Shown: one piece after another, positions 47,831 through 57,797 of the stretch
How the letters are laid out: the number at the start of each line of letters is the position of its first letter
How positions within the stretch are numbered: the stretch's first letter is position 1
NCBI GenBank assembly: GCA_965644295.1
Contig: CBFFRP010000115.1
Span: 62,001 to 126,000 of the forward strand
Length of the DNA stretch: 64,000 nucleotides
Reading direction: 5' to 3'
DNA from: Paraphysomonas bandaiensis
Taxonomy: Eukaryota > Chrysophyceae
Program-made: the position numbers and the translations under genes
Notes under the pieces: model-generated
What the model was told of the DNA's origin: nothing
Seen by the model: the letters and a program-made list of their open reading frames with translations, nothing else
Databases searched by the model: none

Positions 47831-49966
47831 ACGAAGACCAATAATAGCAGTAGATTCAAAAACTAATCCCATCCACACAATAGCAAGATAAGCCCTCGGA
47901 TAACGCCTTAACATCAATCTCTGTAGTTCCAGTCGGGAAAAACTTAACATGACAAATTGCATCCTCGCATCAACTACAGAATTCACTTGTAGTTAAATAG
48001 AATACCACAGTGAAATTAAAAGATACTGAATTCTCAAATGCTCATAAGATTTTGGATTAACCTTTGCCTTATATATCCAATATAACCAAATGAGAATTAC
48101 GTAGAGCCACTAATGGTCATGTAAATAGATTCCGCACTCAATGACATTAACCACAAGTATTTGATCATCATAAACTTCACGCAATTCAATTGTAGGAAAT
48201 ACGCTTCAACTCAAACACTTGTTCATTTCACCCGCCATTAGACACAATTGAATTTCCGTGAATACAAGTCCGAAGTGAATCAGAGAGACACTAACCTTAG
48301 GACTGAATAACACTCCACCAAATACTCGCAACAGCCAAGTTGAGCAAGTCTTAGCTTAAACCTTGTTGTACCCAGACATACTACAACAACGTTGTAAAAC
48401 TCTTATTTCATTCATCATAAACAATAGAAGCGAGTTCACAAAGAAACTTAATTAATCCACTATTCCGAATTTGAATCCATAATATTAACTCAAATCTCTC
48501 GTACCACCCTTTTGCAAGAAGAGACACACACAACTGGAAACCGTAAGTGTCTTACAACCCATTTTGACAACTGAATCTGAAAGTAATCAACCACCATCAT
48601 CCATGTATTTGTGCACCAAACTCTACTTTGACATATCTTATTTTGTACAATAATTGTAATTCATCCTCTCGATTTTAGAACGAAACAATATTTGATTAAT
48701 GAAAATATCACCGGACCAATCAATAACCACCCCAATCAAAACATCATTCATCTCATTCTGAATATATACGAACATAGTGCACTGGTCTTATATTTCAGTA
48801 ACCATACGTAACGATTTCCCTCAGATACAACATTATAATATTGTAAACAATAGAATGATCCACTCAACGCAATCTCATTGAAAAGAATCCAACAATAGAA
48901 ATATCAACTGAAATAACAACAAGCTCGCAAAGTAATAACTCCCATTTTTAGTCTCGAAGTTAACCATCACTAGCATATATAATTCTTTCGCATGCAATAG
49001 TATTATCAACACCATACCTCCAAATATCATTGACACTTAACCATCGATCTCATACCCGATGCATAATACAGTCGAACAATTGAAAAATACCAGCGACAAA
49101 GTTTTCAAAATTTCATTGACATGTTGTATCACTGAACCATATTCACTTCAACGTAACAGAAACTTCAATTTCGAACAACTTTCATTCAACAACTAACCAT
49201 GAATTTAGACAAGTTAATTCGTTGCATTTATGGATACCATATATTCAAATTCAATCCCATTGCAGATCCAAAAAAAAAACTGAGTAACCATTTTATAACC
49301 ATCAACAAGACAATGAATATCTCAAACTCCTTCCTGTGTCCATTCATTCTCTTTAATACAAAATGCAAAGCACACTGAAAACATATTGCTCCAAATATAC
49401 TTTCCTCATACTGAAATTACAACATCAAAATTTACATTCTGTTCACATAGAGGCAATCGCGTTCATTAAAAAACTGTTTACTTCCTCTGAAATTATACTT
49501 TCGTATATGAATCATATAGTATTGCAAAACTTATCCAAACCATACATGACCCTTGCAAAACTATAACAATAATTGCTTGCCATTGATGTTGAAACCATAC
49601 CATTGATATTGAACAACTCTTTGCAGACTTTTTACCAATCTCAGACAATACTGTCATTCATTGAAACTTGATAAATTCACTGAAACCCATTCTTATACAT
49701 TGAACTTAAAACCGAATTATTCTCTCGTAGTAGTCAGTATCACACAGGACTATTGAGCATAATTTTAACTAGACATTATTGAATATGGATCACACTTCTC
49801 AAAAACTCAGAACTCTCATATTGTAACTCCTATCACAACGGTAAGGCTCACAACAACCTCAATCCATTCCGAAATAAAATGAATAAAACCATGATAAATA
49901 TTGCATCATCATAAATAATAAGATGAACTTTGAAACAAAAGACACTTGCTGGATTTGGAATTGAAC
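47831..49966 (-). other. G-poor, frame-less interior of the retroelement
   Basis: About 2.1 kb where pol should be. The plus strand is strongly G-depleted: lines I counted have about 10 percent G against roughly 20 percent C. Stops occur in all frames. A possible YMDD at 48607-48596, preceded by LVHK, is the only hint of reverse transcriptase. The tract is not similar to any other part of the window. Confidence 0.6.
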
Positions 49967-50614
49967 TTACTGAATTAATGGCGGCCCTGGCCCATGCTCC
50001 GCAATAAACACAAGATTTGAAAGCAATAAACTCAAACTCTTGTTCAACGTAAGAAACTGAAAAACGTAACAAGCTGCATCTTGCTTTATCAGCATAAACA
50101 AGGAATATTCAAACACCGAATAATTGAACACTGAAAAAGGTACGACTGACATGCGCTCGATTACATCTGTAGCATCATTGGCAGTAGTCTCTTTTCCAAA
50201 GGAATTTGGAATTACCATTTCAGGATCAATGGCAACATGCTGCATAACAACTTGAGAATTATCAACAAAAATCTCAGCCTCGAATGACTCTGACTGAACG
50301 TCCTGCTGCTCAACAAATTCCAACATATCATTGACAACATTCTGCACAATACAGTTCTCATCGGTTCTGTTCTGAAGTAGATCTGAATTAGCTGGAATCG
50401 CTCGTCTTGAGGAACGTCGAGACTCCAACTGCTGCAATCTTTGTTCGAACATTTCGAAATGAAGATCGATGGACTCAAAACGCTTGTTCAGCTGCTCTTG
50501 TTGTTCAGCAAACCGCTGCTTTTGTTGAGCAAACTGTTCATTTTGTTCAGCAAACCGCTGCTGAAGGAACTCCATAATCTTTGAAACCTCTTCTTCCGAA
50601 CTCATAGTCGACAA
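49967..50614 (-). CDS. Gag-like protein of the retroelement
   Basis: A 215-residue frame right after the 5' LTR. It begins MSTMSSEEEVSKIMEFLQQR, then a Gln/Glu-rich coiled coil (FAEQNEQFAQQKQ, LNKRFESIDLHFEMFEQ), an acidic middle and a hydrophobic end. The position and coiled coil fit the N-terminal part of a Ty3/gypsy Gag. No CCHC zinc knuckle is present, and the frame may be truncated at its 3' side. A possible role is particle formation, with other functions supplied by a relative. Confidence 0.5.
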   Translation of the reverse strand: MSTMSSEEEVSKIMEFLQQRFAEQNEQFAQQKQRFAEQQEQLNKRFESIDLHFEMFEQRLQQLESRRSSRRAIPANSDLLQNRTDENCIVQNVVNDMLEFVEQQDVQSESFEAEIFVDNSQVVMQHVAIDPEMVIPNSFGKETTANDATDVIERMSVVPFSVFNYSVFEYSLFMLIKQDAACYVFQFLTLNKSLSLLLSNLVFIAEHGPGPPLIQ

Positions 50615-50662
50615 TAATATAAATAAACAATGTTTCTTTCTATCCGACTAAAGTATTAATAC

Positions 50663-51049
50663 TGTAATCTTTCTGATGAGAAAGACCGTGTTTACAACGT
50701 TTTATATGAATTTAAAGTGCTTCCCAAACCGAGAATACACTGTCCAGAACACCAAACCGGTGAAACTGCCTCCTAACACAAGCAAACCGCGAGTATAGAA
50801 TGAATTAAATTACGTTAAAACGTGTAAAGAAAAAGTGAAATCATACAACACTCTATCTTGCTGTGAATCATCTACAGTTTACAGTATCATACTTGTACAT
50901 ATACGGGACTTATATCCCTTCAAGAATACAGTAACCGCAATGTATACTAAATAAACTGAAAATGAAAGTACAACAGCATGCTACCTAGAGTACCGCAGTA
51001 TAACACCGTATAACTCCACGTATAACAGTAACTACAGGTATGCGTGACA
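50663..51049 (-). repeat. 5' LTR of the retroelement
   Basis: 387 bp, same sequence as 45994-46380 as far as I can read. It should contain the element's promoter. Directly after it on the minus strand comes gtattaatactttagtcgg, not a TGG-led primer-binding site. Confidence 0.95.
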
Positions 51050-51511
51050 CACGGTCACGAAGCGGTCTCACTGGTGCAATTATGCACACTGACGCATGAA
51101 ACAGACATCTACCAAAATCTGCTACAAATTCAAGCTGACTCCAATGTCTTCCCTCCATATTGTGTGCACTCGTCCAGCACATGCATCCACCTTGCACTCT
51201 TCTCCCGAGTGACTTACACTAGTAGGAAACCGTGCACCTTCCCCGCTCGGATGAAAACCTACTAAGCAAGAATAACATAAAAGCAACACAAATGTACCTG
51301 ACACTGCTTGGAGAACAGCGCCAGAGCCTTGATAATATAATCTCAATGACCTGGGTCAGGAGAAATCAAGACTAGGCAGTAGACGTGTGAGAAGACATGA
51401 CAGGTCTAATCACATCATTGCCATTGCCATGCATCCATGAGGAAAGTTTGACGCATTACCACGGTCATTGGCCACAGAGATACCGAATAATGTGAACTCA
51501 TACTCAGCATC

Positions 51512-51896
51512 AATCACTCAAAGCAAACGCAGGGAGCCAAATGTTAATATACCTGACATCTGCTGACTTCAGGTGTTTTGAGTTCTTAAGGTGAACATCC
51601 CGGATGCTTAACTTCAGCAGGCAGCCCAATACCCCGGTTACCCTTCTGGTGGGCCCTGTCCCGGATGCCCTTGAGGTGGGCCCATTCCCGGATGCCTGTT
51701 TATTCGTCAGGGCCCAAATTATTATTGTTTACTTATTAGTGTCCCTTGTACCACACAAGCATTTGGCTATGAGTGGGCAGAACAATATATCTGCTGACTA
51801 TATAATATGCGGCTCACGTTAGTTTCCCGGAGAAATATCTACGGTACTTCTCCCCCAGAACACCACGAAAAGGTGCGAGTCCGACTTTGTTGAGGG
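51512..51896 (-). repeat. Dispersed repeat R1, copy H
   Basis: Reverse-orientation copy reaching the exact family left end (tttgttgaggg at 51886-51896). It includes the block cccaataccccggttaccc, two tandem cccggatgcc segments and gcctgtttattcgtcagggc. The right end is truncated near tcactcaaagcaaacg. Confidence 0.85.
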
Positions 51897-52021
51897 GGCC
51901 CTGCTATATAGCTATATAGCTATATAGGGTACAACGCGTCATCATTCTTCACGGTCTTTACATCGGCACATCCGGATCTTTATACAAGACTTAATGGAGG
52001 GCAAAGTCGCATCAAACAGCA

Positions 52022-52216
52022 CCCTCAACAAAGTCGGACTCGCACTTATTCGTGGTGTTCTCTGGAGTAAAATTTTCTCCGGGAAACTAACGTGAGCCGC
52101 ATATATAGTATATAGATATATAGTTAGCAGATATTGTTTTGCCTACACATATAGCCAAATGCTTGTGTGGTACAAAGAACATAAATATAAGTGCGACGCA
52201 CAAGAAGCTTTCGTAG
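52022..52216 (+). repeat. Dispersed repeat R1, copy I (internally deleted)
   Basis: Starts at the family left end (ccctcaacaaagtcggactc), passes gaaactaacgtgagccgc and caaatgcttgtgtggtac, then jumps to gcgacgcacaagaagctttc. The middle ~250 bp is missing. It faces copy H across 125 bp, so the two left ends form an inverted pair. Confidence 0.8.
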
Positions 52217-52334
52217 GTAACCCTAATTGAGAATTGAGTATATTCAGCGTTCAGTTATTTACGTTTTTATCATCCTAGCATGATGTGAAGCTTGACAGAG
52301 TATAAACATTGTATAGAGGATATTTACATCACAC

Positions 52335-52571
52335 TATCAAATACAACAACAACGCCATTATTGGGTGTCCAGTTTCCCCCAATTATATGGTCATTAAGAA
52401 AATATATTTCTGCTATTATAATGGCATTACCAATAATCGTTACCAGCAGGCCCTGTCACAGACTGTCACATTGGCACAATTAAATTGCAATTATAATTGC
52501 GCAAGCTATAGCTAATAATTGCCAAAAAACATTTGCAATTTAATTGCAATTAATTGTTACGCAGCCCTGTA
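52335..52571. mobile_element. Diverged hAT-MITE-like elements, two adjacent
   Basis: The stretch 52335-52460 resembles the right part of the MITE at 45461-45626 (ccattataatggcattacc, then gttaccagcaggccctg). Directly next to it, 52450-52571 has ends caggccctgtcac and gttacgcagccctg and an interior of aattgcaatt permutations. Both look like old CAGGG-ended MITEs, one possibly inserted beside the other. Boundaries are approximate. Confidence 0.5.
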
Positions 52572-52938
52572 CATCATAGATATTCGAAATTCTAGTATCT
52601 TGATATTTTACTATTTATATAATATATATATTATTATTATTACCAAGATCTGTACAATGTACGACCAGATATGACTTCTGCCTTACAGTTGACCTCTTAT
52701 AATCAATGTAGCCCCTTGTTATCACTTTCGTAATTTTGATTTTTTCATGCAGACTTGTTACGGTAACCACAACACACACACATGTTTTATTCATAAGTTA
52801 GTACCTGCCACATTGTACTATTCATTCGAAATGTAATATCTATCAGCACTATAATACTCGAAGTGCTTCAGCATACAGACGAATAACAAACCCGTCACAT
52901 ATAGTCAATTCACTCCCGCTTTTACTTGCCGATGAGGG

Positions 52939-54981
52939 CTAATGCTCATGATGACCAGATACGTCCTCATTAATTGTGTGTGGCCGGGTACCGCTAGTAG
53001 CATTGATAGCAGAAGGCAGCCCGCCAGTCGTATTGGGTCTGTCCTCTTCATCTTCGTGCAGCAAATCTTCTATTCCAGATGATGTACCACCTTGAGGACC
53101 CTTACTCTTCGCACCAGAAGACACAGGGAAGACCTGTAGGTAGAAGAGAACCATATTAAAATAGCGCTGTTTGTTTTTAGAAGCTTGTATATTCAGACAT
53201 GACACAGCGGGCAATATACGATAACTGGAAAACATTCCCAAAGAACGGTTGCAACATATACCTTAGAATACAGAAGTGTAACGACACGCTCTTGAGAGAG
53301 GAGAAGCTCAAGTGCCCTCTCTCTGTCTTCTTGAGCGAACGCTTCAATTGGAATATTGGAAGCACCGTTGCCGTTATATATCTTGTCCACCTAGAAAATA
53401 TCAGTATATAAATACATAATATATTATGCCACAATATAAAAATCATTTCCGCAAATACAATAGAAGCAAATGATGTGAGAATCAGGTAAAGAGTCGTACC
53501 TCGCCCTGTGAGACTCCTTTCATGAGTGTTCCTAGTTGGGCGGTCTCTATATGTCTACACATCGCAACGAGCTCATAAGTACCAAGAAGTGTAAAACACA
53601 GCATCAGATGACAGTAAAAGTATACATTTATACTGAACGAGAACAAATAACGGGGCGCGCACACAATATGCTCAACAAGTAATAGTACCAAAGCACTTGT
53701 CATTGCACAGGACAAAGCAAAAGCTATACCTTCTGGCTATCTCTTTTCGAACATCCTCTACGCATGCTCTCAGCAACATTTCCATATCTGTTCTGGATTT
53801 TAACTCTTGAGCGTAGTTTTGTCTCACTTGTTGAAGACTTCTACGCTCATCAGCGAGCAGCTTACGAAGGCGTGTGTTTGCTTCTTTGTATCTGAGCAAC
53901 ATATTAGATTATTTCACATATATGCACCATCTTCACATAGTAGCATATACCACAGTGCGTCTGGCATATAGTGTGCATCACAACAGAGGTCATAATATAT
54001 ACCTCTCCTCCTGATCTGTTGTACGTGACTGTGGGACCCTTGGTAGGATGGTAGTTTTGTTGCCATCTTCTGCAGATTTTACCTGGTAGAATTCGCTTCA
54101 GCATATATATTAGTTGCACGATTACATATACCTGTTCCTGGAGGGCTGCATTTTCTTGCTCTATTGCCATGTACTCGGCCCTCAGGCGTGCGTTGTCTTT
54201 CTTGATAGCAACGAGCTGTTTGATTAAATAATTTCTGTCTTCCTCTTGTGATTTAAATTGCGCTTTTAAGCGGGTATTCTCGGCACTTAAAGTGTGATTT
54301 ACACGTTCAAGGCGATCAGCAACTTCTTTAGCCCACTCAACCTAGGTATTAAACATCGTTAGTGTACGCACATAATATAGTGTACGCACATAATATACTA
54401 TTACGCAATATAATATATTTTTCGCAGAAGGCAATGCAATATCCCACAATGGGAGTTCTAACCTCGGCTTCAAGTTGTCTACTACGTTCTATCCAAGCTC
54501 CTGCACCATCATCTTTTTTACTTTTCTCTTTCTCCAACTCCGTTTGCACATCGAATAATCTCGCTCTAAAGGCTCTCAACAGGTCTCTCTCCTGCTCCTG
54601 AAGTATTCTGGCTGTTCGATCTTGTACCAGCTCAACATTCGAGGTGATTTGCCCTTGCATTGCTTTCAGCTTACTCATTTTGGCATCTGTTTTCATCCAT
54701 CCAGTTTTGCGCTGCCTCTGACGAGAGAGTTCTTCATCCAACTCATCAATGCGTGTCTTATAAGCCCTCTCACGTGATATATAACTCTCCTGGTGCCGCT
54801 GTAAATCTTTTTCCAGTAAGGCTATTTTCGCTTTGAGCGCACCAGGATCATCAGTATTATCTGTATTCATCGAAGACCCAAGTGGGAGCGTTCTATGAGC
54901 TGTACTTACACTATTAGGTGTTTTTGTCGTACTTTGTCGACGATTTAAAGGCGGCGACTGCCTTCCAGACTTGTTAAGCAT
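52939..54981 (-). CDS. Coiled-coil protein, 449 residues, 7 exons
   Basis: Seven exons join in phase: 54981-54463, 54341-54132, 54082-54003, 53891-53730, 53554-53500, 53390-53262, 53133-52939. After a basic Ser-rich N-terminus come long helices: ALKAKIALLEKDLQRHQESY, DELDEELSRQRQRKTGW, YLIKQLVAIKKDNARLRAEY, RLRKLLADERRSLQQVRQNY and LLRACVEDVRKEIARR. A conserved-looking patch precedes the tail (RALELLLSQERVVTLLYSKV), and the last ~50 residues are acidic and disordered. The regular heptads and conserved core suggest a structural protein of cilia/centrosome or cytoskeleton, but I cannot name the family. Head to head with the DUF218 gene, 494 bp apart. Confidence 0.8.
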
Positions 54982-55475
54982 TATTAAGAATAAGAAATGA
55001 AAGACAAGTAACTAATTAACCACTATAGATGATAAGATAAGAGGAGGATACTAATAACAGTGTTTAATGGAACAATGATTAAGGTAATCGCCTTGCTTAT
55101 ATATATACCCATATCACACACACTCAATCCACTTCACTGTCTCTATATGTTAATAATGTGCATACATACACATACACATACATACATATACATATGTATG
55201 AAGGTGTTTTTTTTGTAACTGACTTTGAGGAGTTGTGTAGCCCGTATAAAAGATCGAATCCCATCCCGTACATATACAGAGAAACAAGCAATATTTCGTC
55301 TTTTGTCAATTTTGTCGGAGCAATTTTACTTACATTACATACATTTGTCCCACTGCAATTATATTCTGTGTCAATCCACGGCCAGACATACACTCAACCT
55401 TGATGCATATATCTATTACATATACCAGTCTACTGTAATTAAAAGATATCACAGCATTTAATATTATTCTATCAT
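54982..55475. promoter_or_regulatory. Divergent intergenic region with CATA repeats
   Basis: Holds the promoters of the coiled-coil gene (minus) and the DUF218 gene (plus). It contains a short acatacatacacatacacat microsatellite at about 55160-55200. No gene-like frame. Confidence 0.4.
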
Positions 55476-56288
55476 GTGATATCATTCATATCAATGTCGT
55501 TTACTCGGTATTCACTCTTCATTATACTTGCTGTACTCGTCCTCACTATCGTGTTTTGTTTATATAGTGTTCATTTTATGGAAAACAATGATGAATATAC
55601 CACATATGTATACGTTATTCCTGGTGGTGGGCCAGGGACTAATGGTTATCCTGAGTGGACAAAGCGTCGCACTATTGCTGCGTTTGAGGCTTTTGAATCT
55701 CTTTCTGGTTTGCAGAGAGAGCGTGCTATTTTCTTGGCATTATCAGCAGGATCATTGAATGCCCCGAATAGAAGGGATAGCAACGGGCGCATTGTATTCG
55801 AGAGTCAGTTTACAATGAAACACCTTGTTGAACTTGGCGTTGATATTGACAAAATTCATGGTGATTTCATGAGCTGGGATACACTTACGAATGCGCTATA
55901 TTTGCGACAATTTGTTGAGGGAAGTAGTGCTGGAAAATCTCAAGCCATGAAAAGCAGAAAAGTATTTATTAATGTATTTATTTCGGATTTTCATGCGAAT
56001 AGAGTAAAGGCAGCTTTTACATGGGTTCTTAATCTTCAACCAAAGCTTCCTATTCCCTTTGAATTGACTATTCATAGCGTCTCGTCTGAAGGAATATTCA
56101 GCAAATCTGATATAGAGGAACGTCTAAACCACGAATATATTGGCACTCGAAATATCGAGAAAAATGCGAAGGAAATTATCACGATGGCTCAATTTTATAA
56201 TTTTCTCATGATGGGCGGACATGCTGGGTATAAACAATACTTACGTGGGAATTATGGTGTGACCACTACTCCAGGATATGTCAAATAA
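55476..56288 (+). CDS. DUF218 / YdcF-like single-pass membrane protein
   Basis: Intronless 270-residue protein. Residues ~12-35 form one transmembrane helix (SLFIILAVLVLTIVFCLYSV), probably a signal anchor. The soluble part shows DUF218 features: VIPGGGPGTNGYPEWTKRRT near the start of the domain, LALSAGSLNAP, then FMSWDTLTNALYLRQFVEG and KVFINVFISDFHANRVKAAF. DUF218 proteins in bacteria include SanA and YdcF. Eukaryotic members are mostly uncharacterised, some bind nucleotides or metals, and the substrate is unknown. Methionine 7 (55494) is an alternative start. Absence of introns stands out next to its intron-rich neighbours. Confidence 0.7.
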   Translation: MISFISMSFTRYSLFIILAVLVLTIVFCLYSVHFMENNDEYTTYVYVIPGGGPGTNGYPEWTKRRTIAAFEAFESLSGLQRERAIFLALSAGSLNAPNRRDSNGRIVFESQFTMKHLVELGVDIDKIHGDFMSWDTLTNALYLRQFVEGSSAGKSQAMKSRKVFINVFISDFHANRVKAAFTWVLNLQPKLPIPFELTIHSVSSEGIFSKSDIEERLNHEYIGTRNIEKNAKEIITMAQFYNFLMMGGHAGYKQYLRGNYGVTTTPGYVK

Positions 56289-56849
56289 TAGGCTAGTTCT
56301 TCATAACTATTCTCGTAATTGCTTGTATCAGTCCAAAAATATTCAGTAGTAAGACTATAGTGACTTTTGCCAACGTTAGTAGTGAGTGTATGGTGCGTAA
56401 AAATGTAATATAATTCTAATGGGTGTATTCTCATTAGCGTACAACTTTTTGTATCTGGGGTGTATAACCATAACGAGTACACTAATGACACTTACATCGA
56501 GTGGTGTTTGATGTTCGTTAATAGTAGCTAAAAAGACGTTGTTTAATCTACTATGCAGCATTTCGCATCTCGTAGTACAACTTTCGTCTTGCACAGTTCA
56601 AATAAAGTTTTCCATAGGCTCATTCAATTCTGCATGTTATGCCAACAATTTGCATTAATTAAAACAACACATAATATTCAAAATAAGGTAGAAATAAATA
56701 TTTAAAAAGTAGGCCTAGTTAAAGTATCAGTGTACAAGGCAGAAAGAGAAGGTGTAGTTTATAAATATTCTGGCACGAAACAGAACAGTAGAAATATAGA
56801 TACGTGCAAAATAGTCGCAGTCATAGAGCAATAGATAATTAGAAAGAGT

Positions 56850-57236
56850 TCACTTCCACTGAACATGCGCAACTGTGGATACAATATTCCTCAGAGCTCG
56901 GTCTCTCACACTAAGAAAAGATCTCGGGGAAGTCGTTTGTTTAGTACTCCCACTCTGCCTTTTTTCATTGCCAGCCGGATTCCGATATTCATATCCGCCT
57001 TTTGGTTGACAGTGACGTTGTTTACATGCTTTGTTTATCATACGCTGAAACACTCGATCTCTCCCACTTTTTGCTCGTGTATAGGTGCTGTTCTTACATA
57101 AAGCTTCCATATCGTGGACGTGTCTTCTGTTTTCTAATGGAGAAACAGCATTAGTTACTTGTAGTAGACTAGCATGCACAGGATATTCATCACCTGAACC
57201 AACTACATCATTGAACTTCATTTGAAACACTTTCAA
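56850..57236 (-). CDS. Small basic protein with GRDRV.QRM motif (paralogue 1)
   Basis: Intronless, 128 residues, basic, no recognised domain. It carries KSGRDRVFQRMINKA and, near the C-terminus, SVRDRALRNIVSTVA. Both match the repeated motif of the divergent gene at 57798-58319 (NGRDRVLGRMVNKT and SGRDQLLRRMFSGA). The shared order and spacing argue that the two are paralogues and that this one is a real gene. The flanks are low complexity (Lys/Arg/Ser/Thr-rich), so it may be a nuclear or nucleic-acid-associated protein; that is only inference. It is transcribed away from its paralogue from a shared 561-bp region. Confidence 0.6.
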   Translation of the reverse strand: MKVFQMKFNDVVGSGDEYPVHASLLQVTNAVSPLENRRHVHDMEALCKNSTYTRAKSGRDRVFQRMINKACKQRHCQPKGGYEYRNPAGNEKRQSGSTKQTTSPRSFLSVRDRALRNIVSTVAHVQWK

Positions 57237-57797
57237 TTATTACACAATGATTGTATGTCTTGTGTTTGCAGCAGTCTTAATGTAGGAGATCTATTGCAGT
57301 GAGCACTGTAGCTATAGATATACAGTATGATATTACCACAACCAAATTTTGATCTAGCACATTCTATCACACTACCCAATGAACACAAAGAAAATATATA
57401 TGATTGGCTTATGATCGATTTGTGTAGGGGAAATGAGCAAATGAGTGAATGCAGAACCGTTTTAATTGGTTAAAAATTAACCAATGAACACACGGGAAAT
57501 TCAATTGATTTCTAGAAACTCTATTTGAAATATTATCCTTAACCAATGAAATTTCTCTATTCACATACTGCTGCTCCTGCATCTTCTACTTTCCCTGTCA
57601 ATTATAAAACCAATCAAAATATAGAATATACATATGATTGGTCACTACTTATCGAATCCGTTATAGGGGATTGAGAAGGTCTATGCAACATTTTGGTGGC
57701 CATATGGCCAACTGGAACTGCAGCGTAATCTAAGCAAGTAACGCATCAACTGTGCACTAAGAAGTTCTAATATAGCAATAGCAATCTCATTGGTATC
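57237..57797. promoter_or_regulatory. Bidirectional promoter with seven CCAAT boxes
   Basis: Between the two divergent paralogues, CCAAT occurs at 57376, 57481, 57543 and 57610, and its inverse ATTGG at 57403, 57465 and 57637. That is seven in about 270 bp, several with a shared aaccaatgaa context. CCAAT is the NF-Y binding site, and clusters of it typify cell-cycle and other bidirectional promoters. The 57465 and 57481 sites form an imperfect inverted pair around taaaaattaa. Confidence 0.65.

Larger units (their letters stand above)
45994..51049 (-). mobile_element. Ty3/gypsy-like LTR retroelement, non-autonomous
   Basis: A 5056-bp element in minus orientation with two 387-bp LTRs starting TG and ending CA. 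The 4-bp sequence cacg flanks both sides (45990-45993 and 51050-51053), a good target duplication. A purine tract abuts the 3' LTR. Internally a gag-like frame (50614-49967) and a decayed integrase (about 47830-46636) remain. The ~2 kb between, where protease, reverse transcriptase and RNase H should be, has no long frame. A possible trace of the RT active site (YMDD at 48607-48596) is visible. No TGG primer-binding site directly follows the 5' LTR. Confidence 0.88.
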
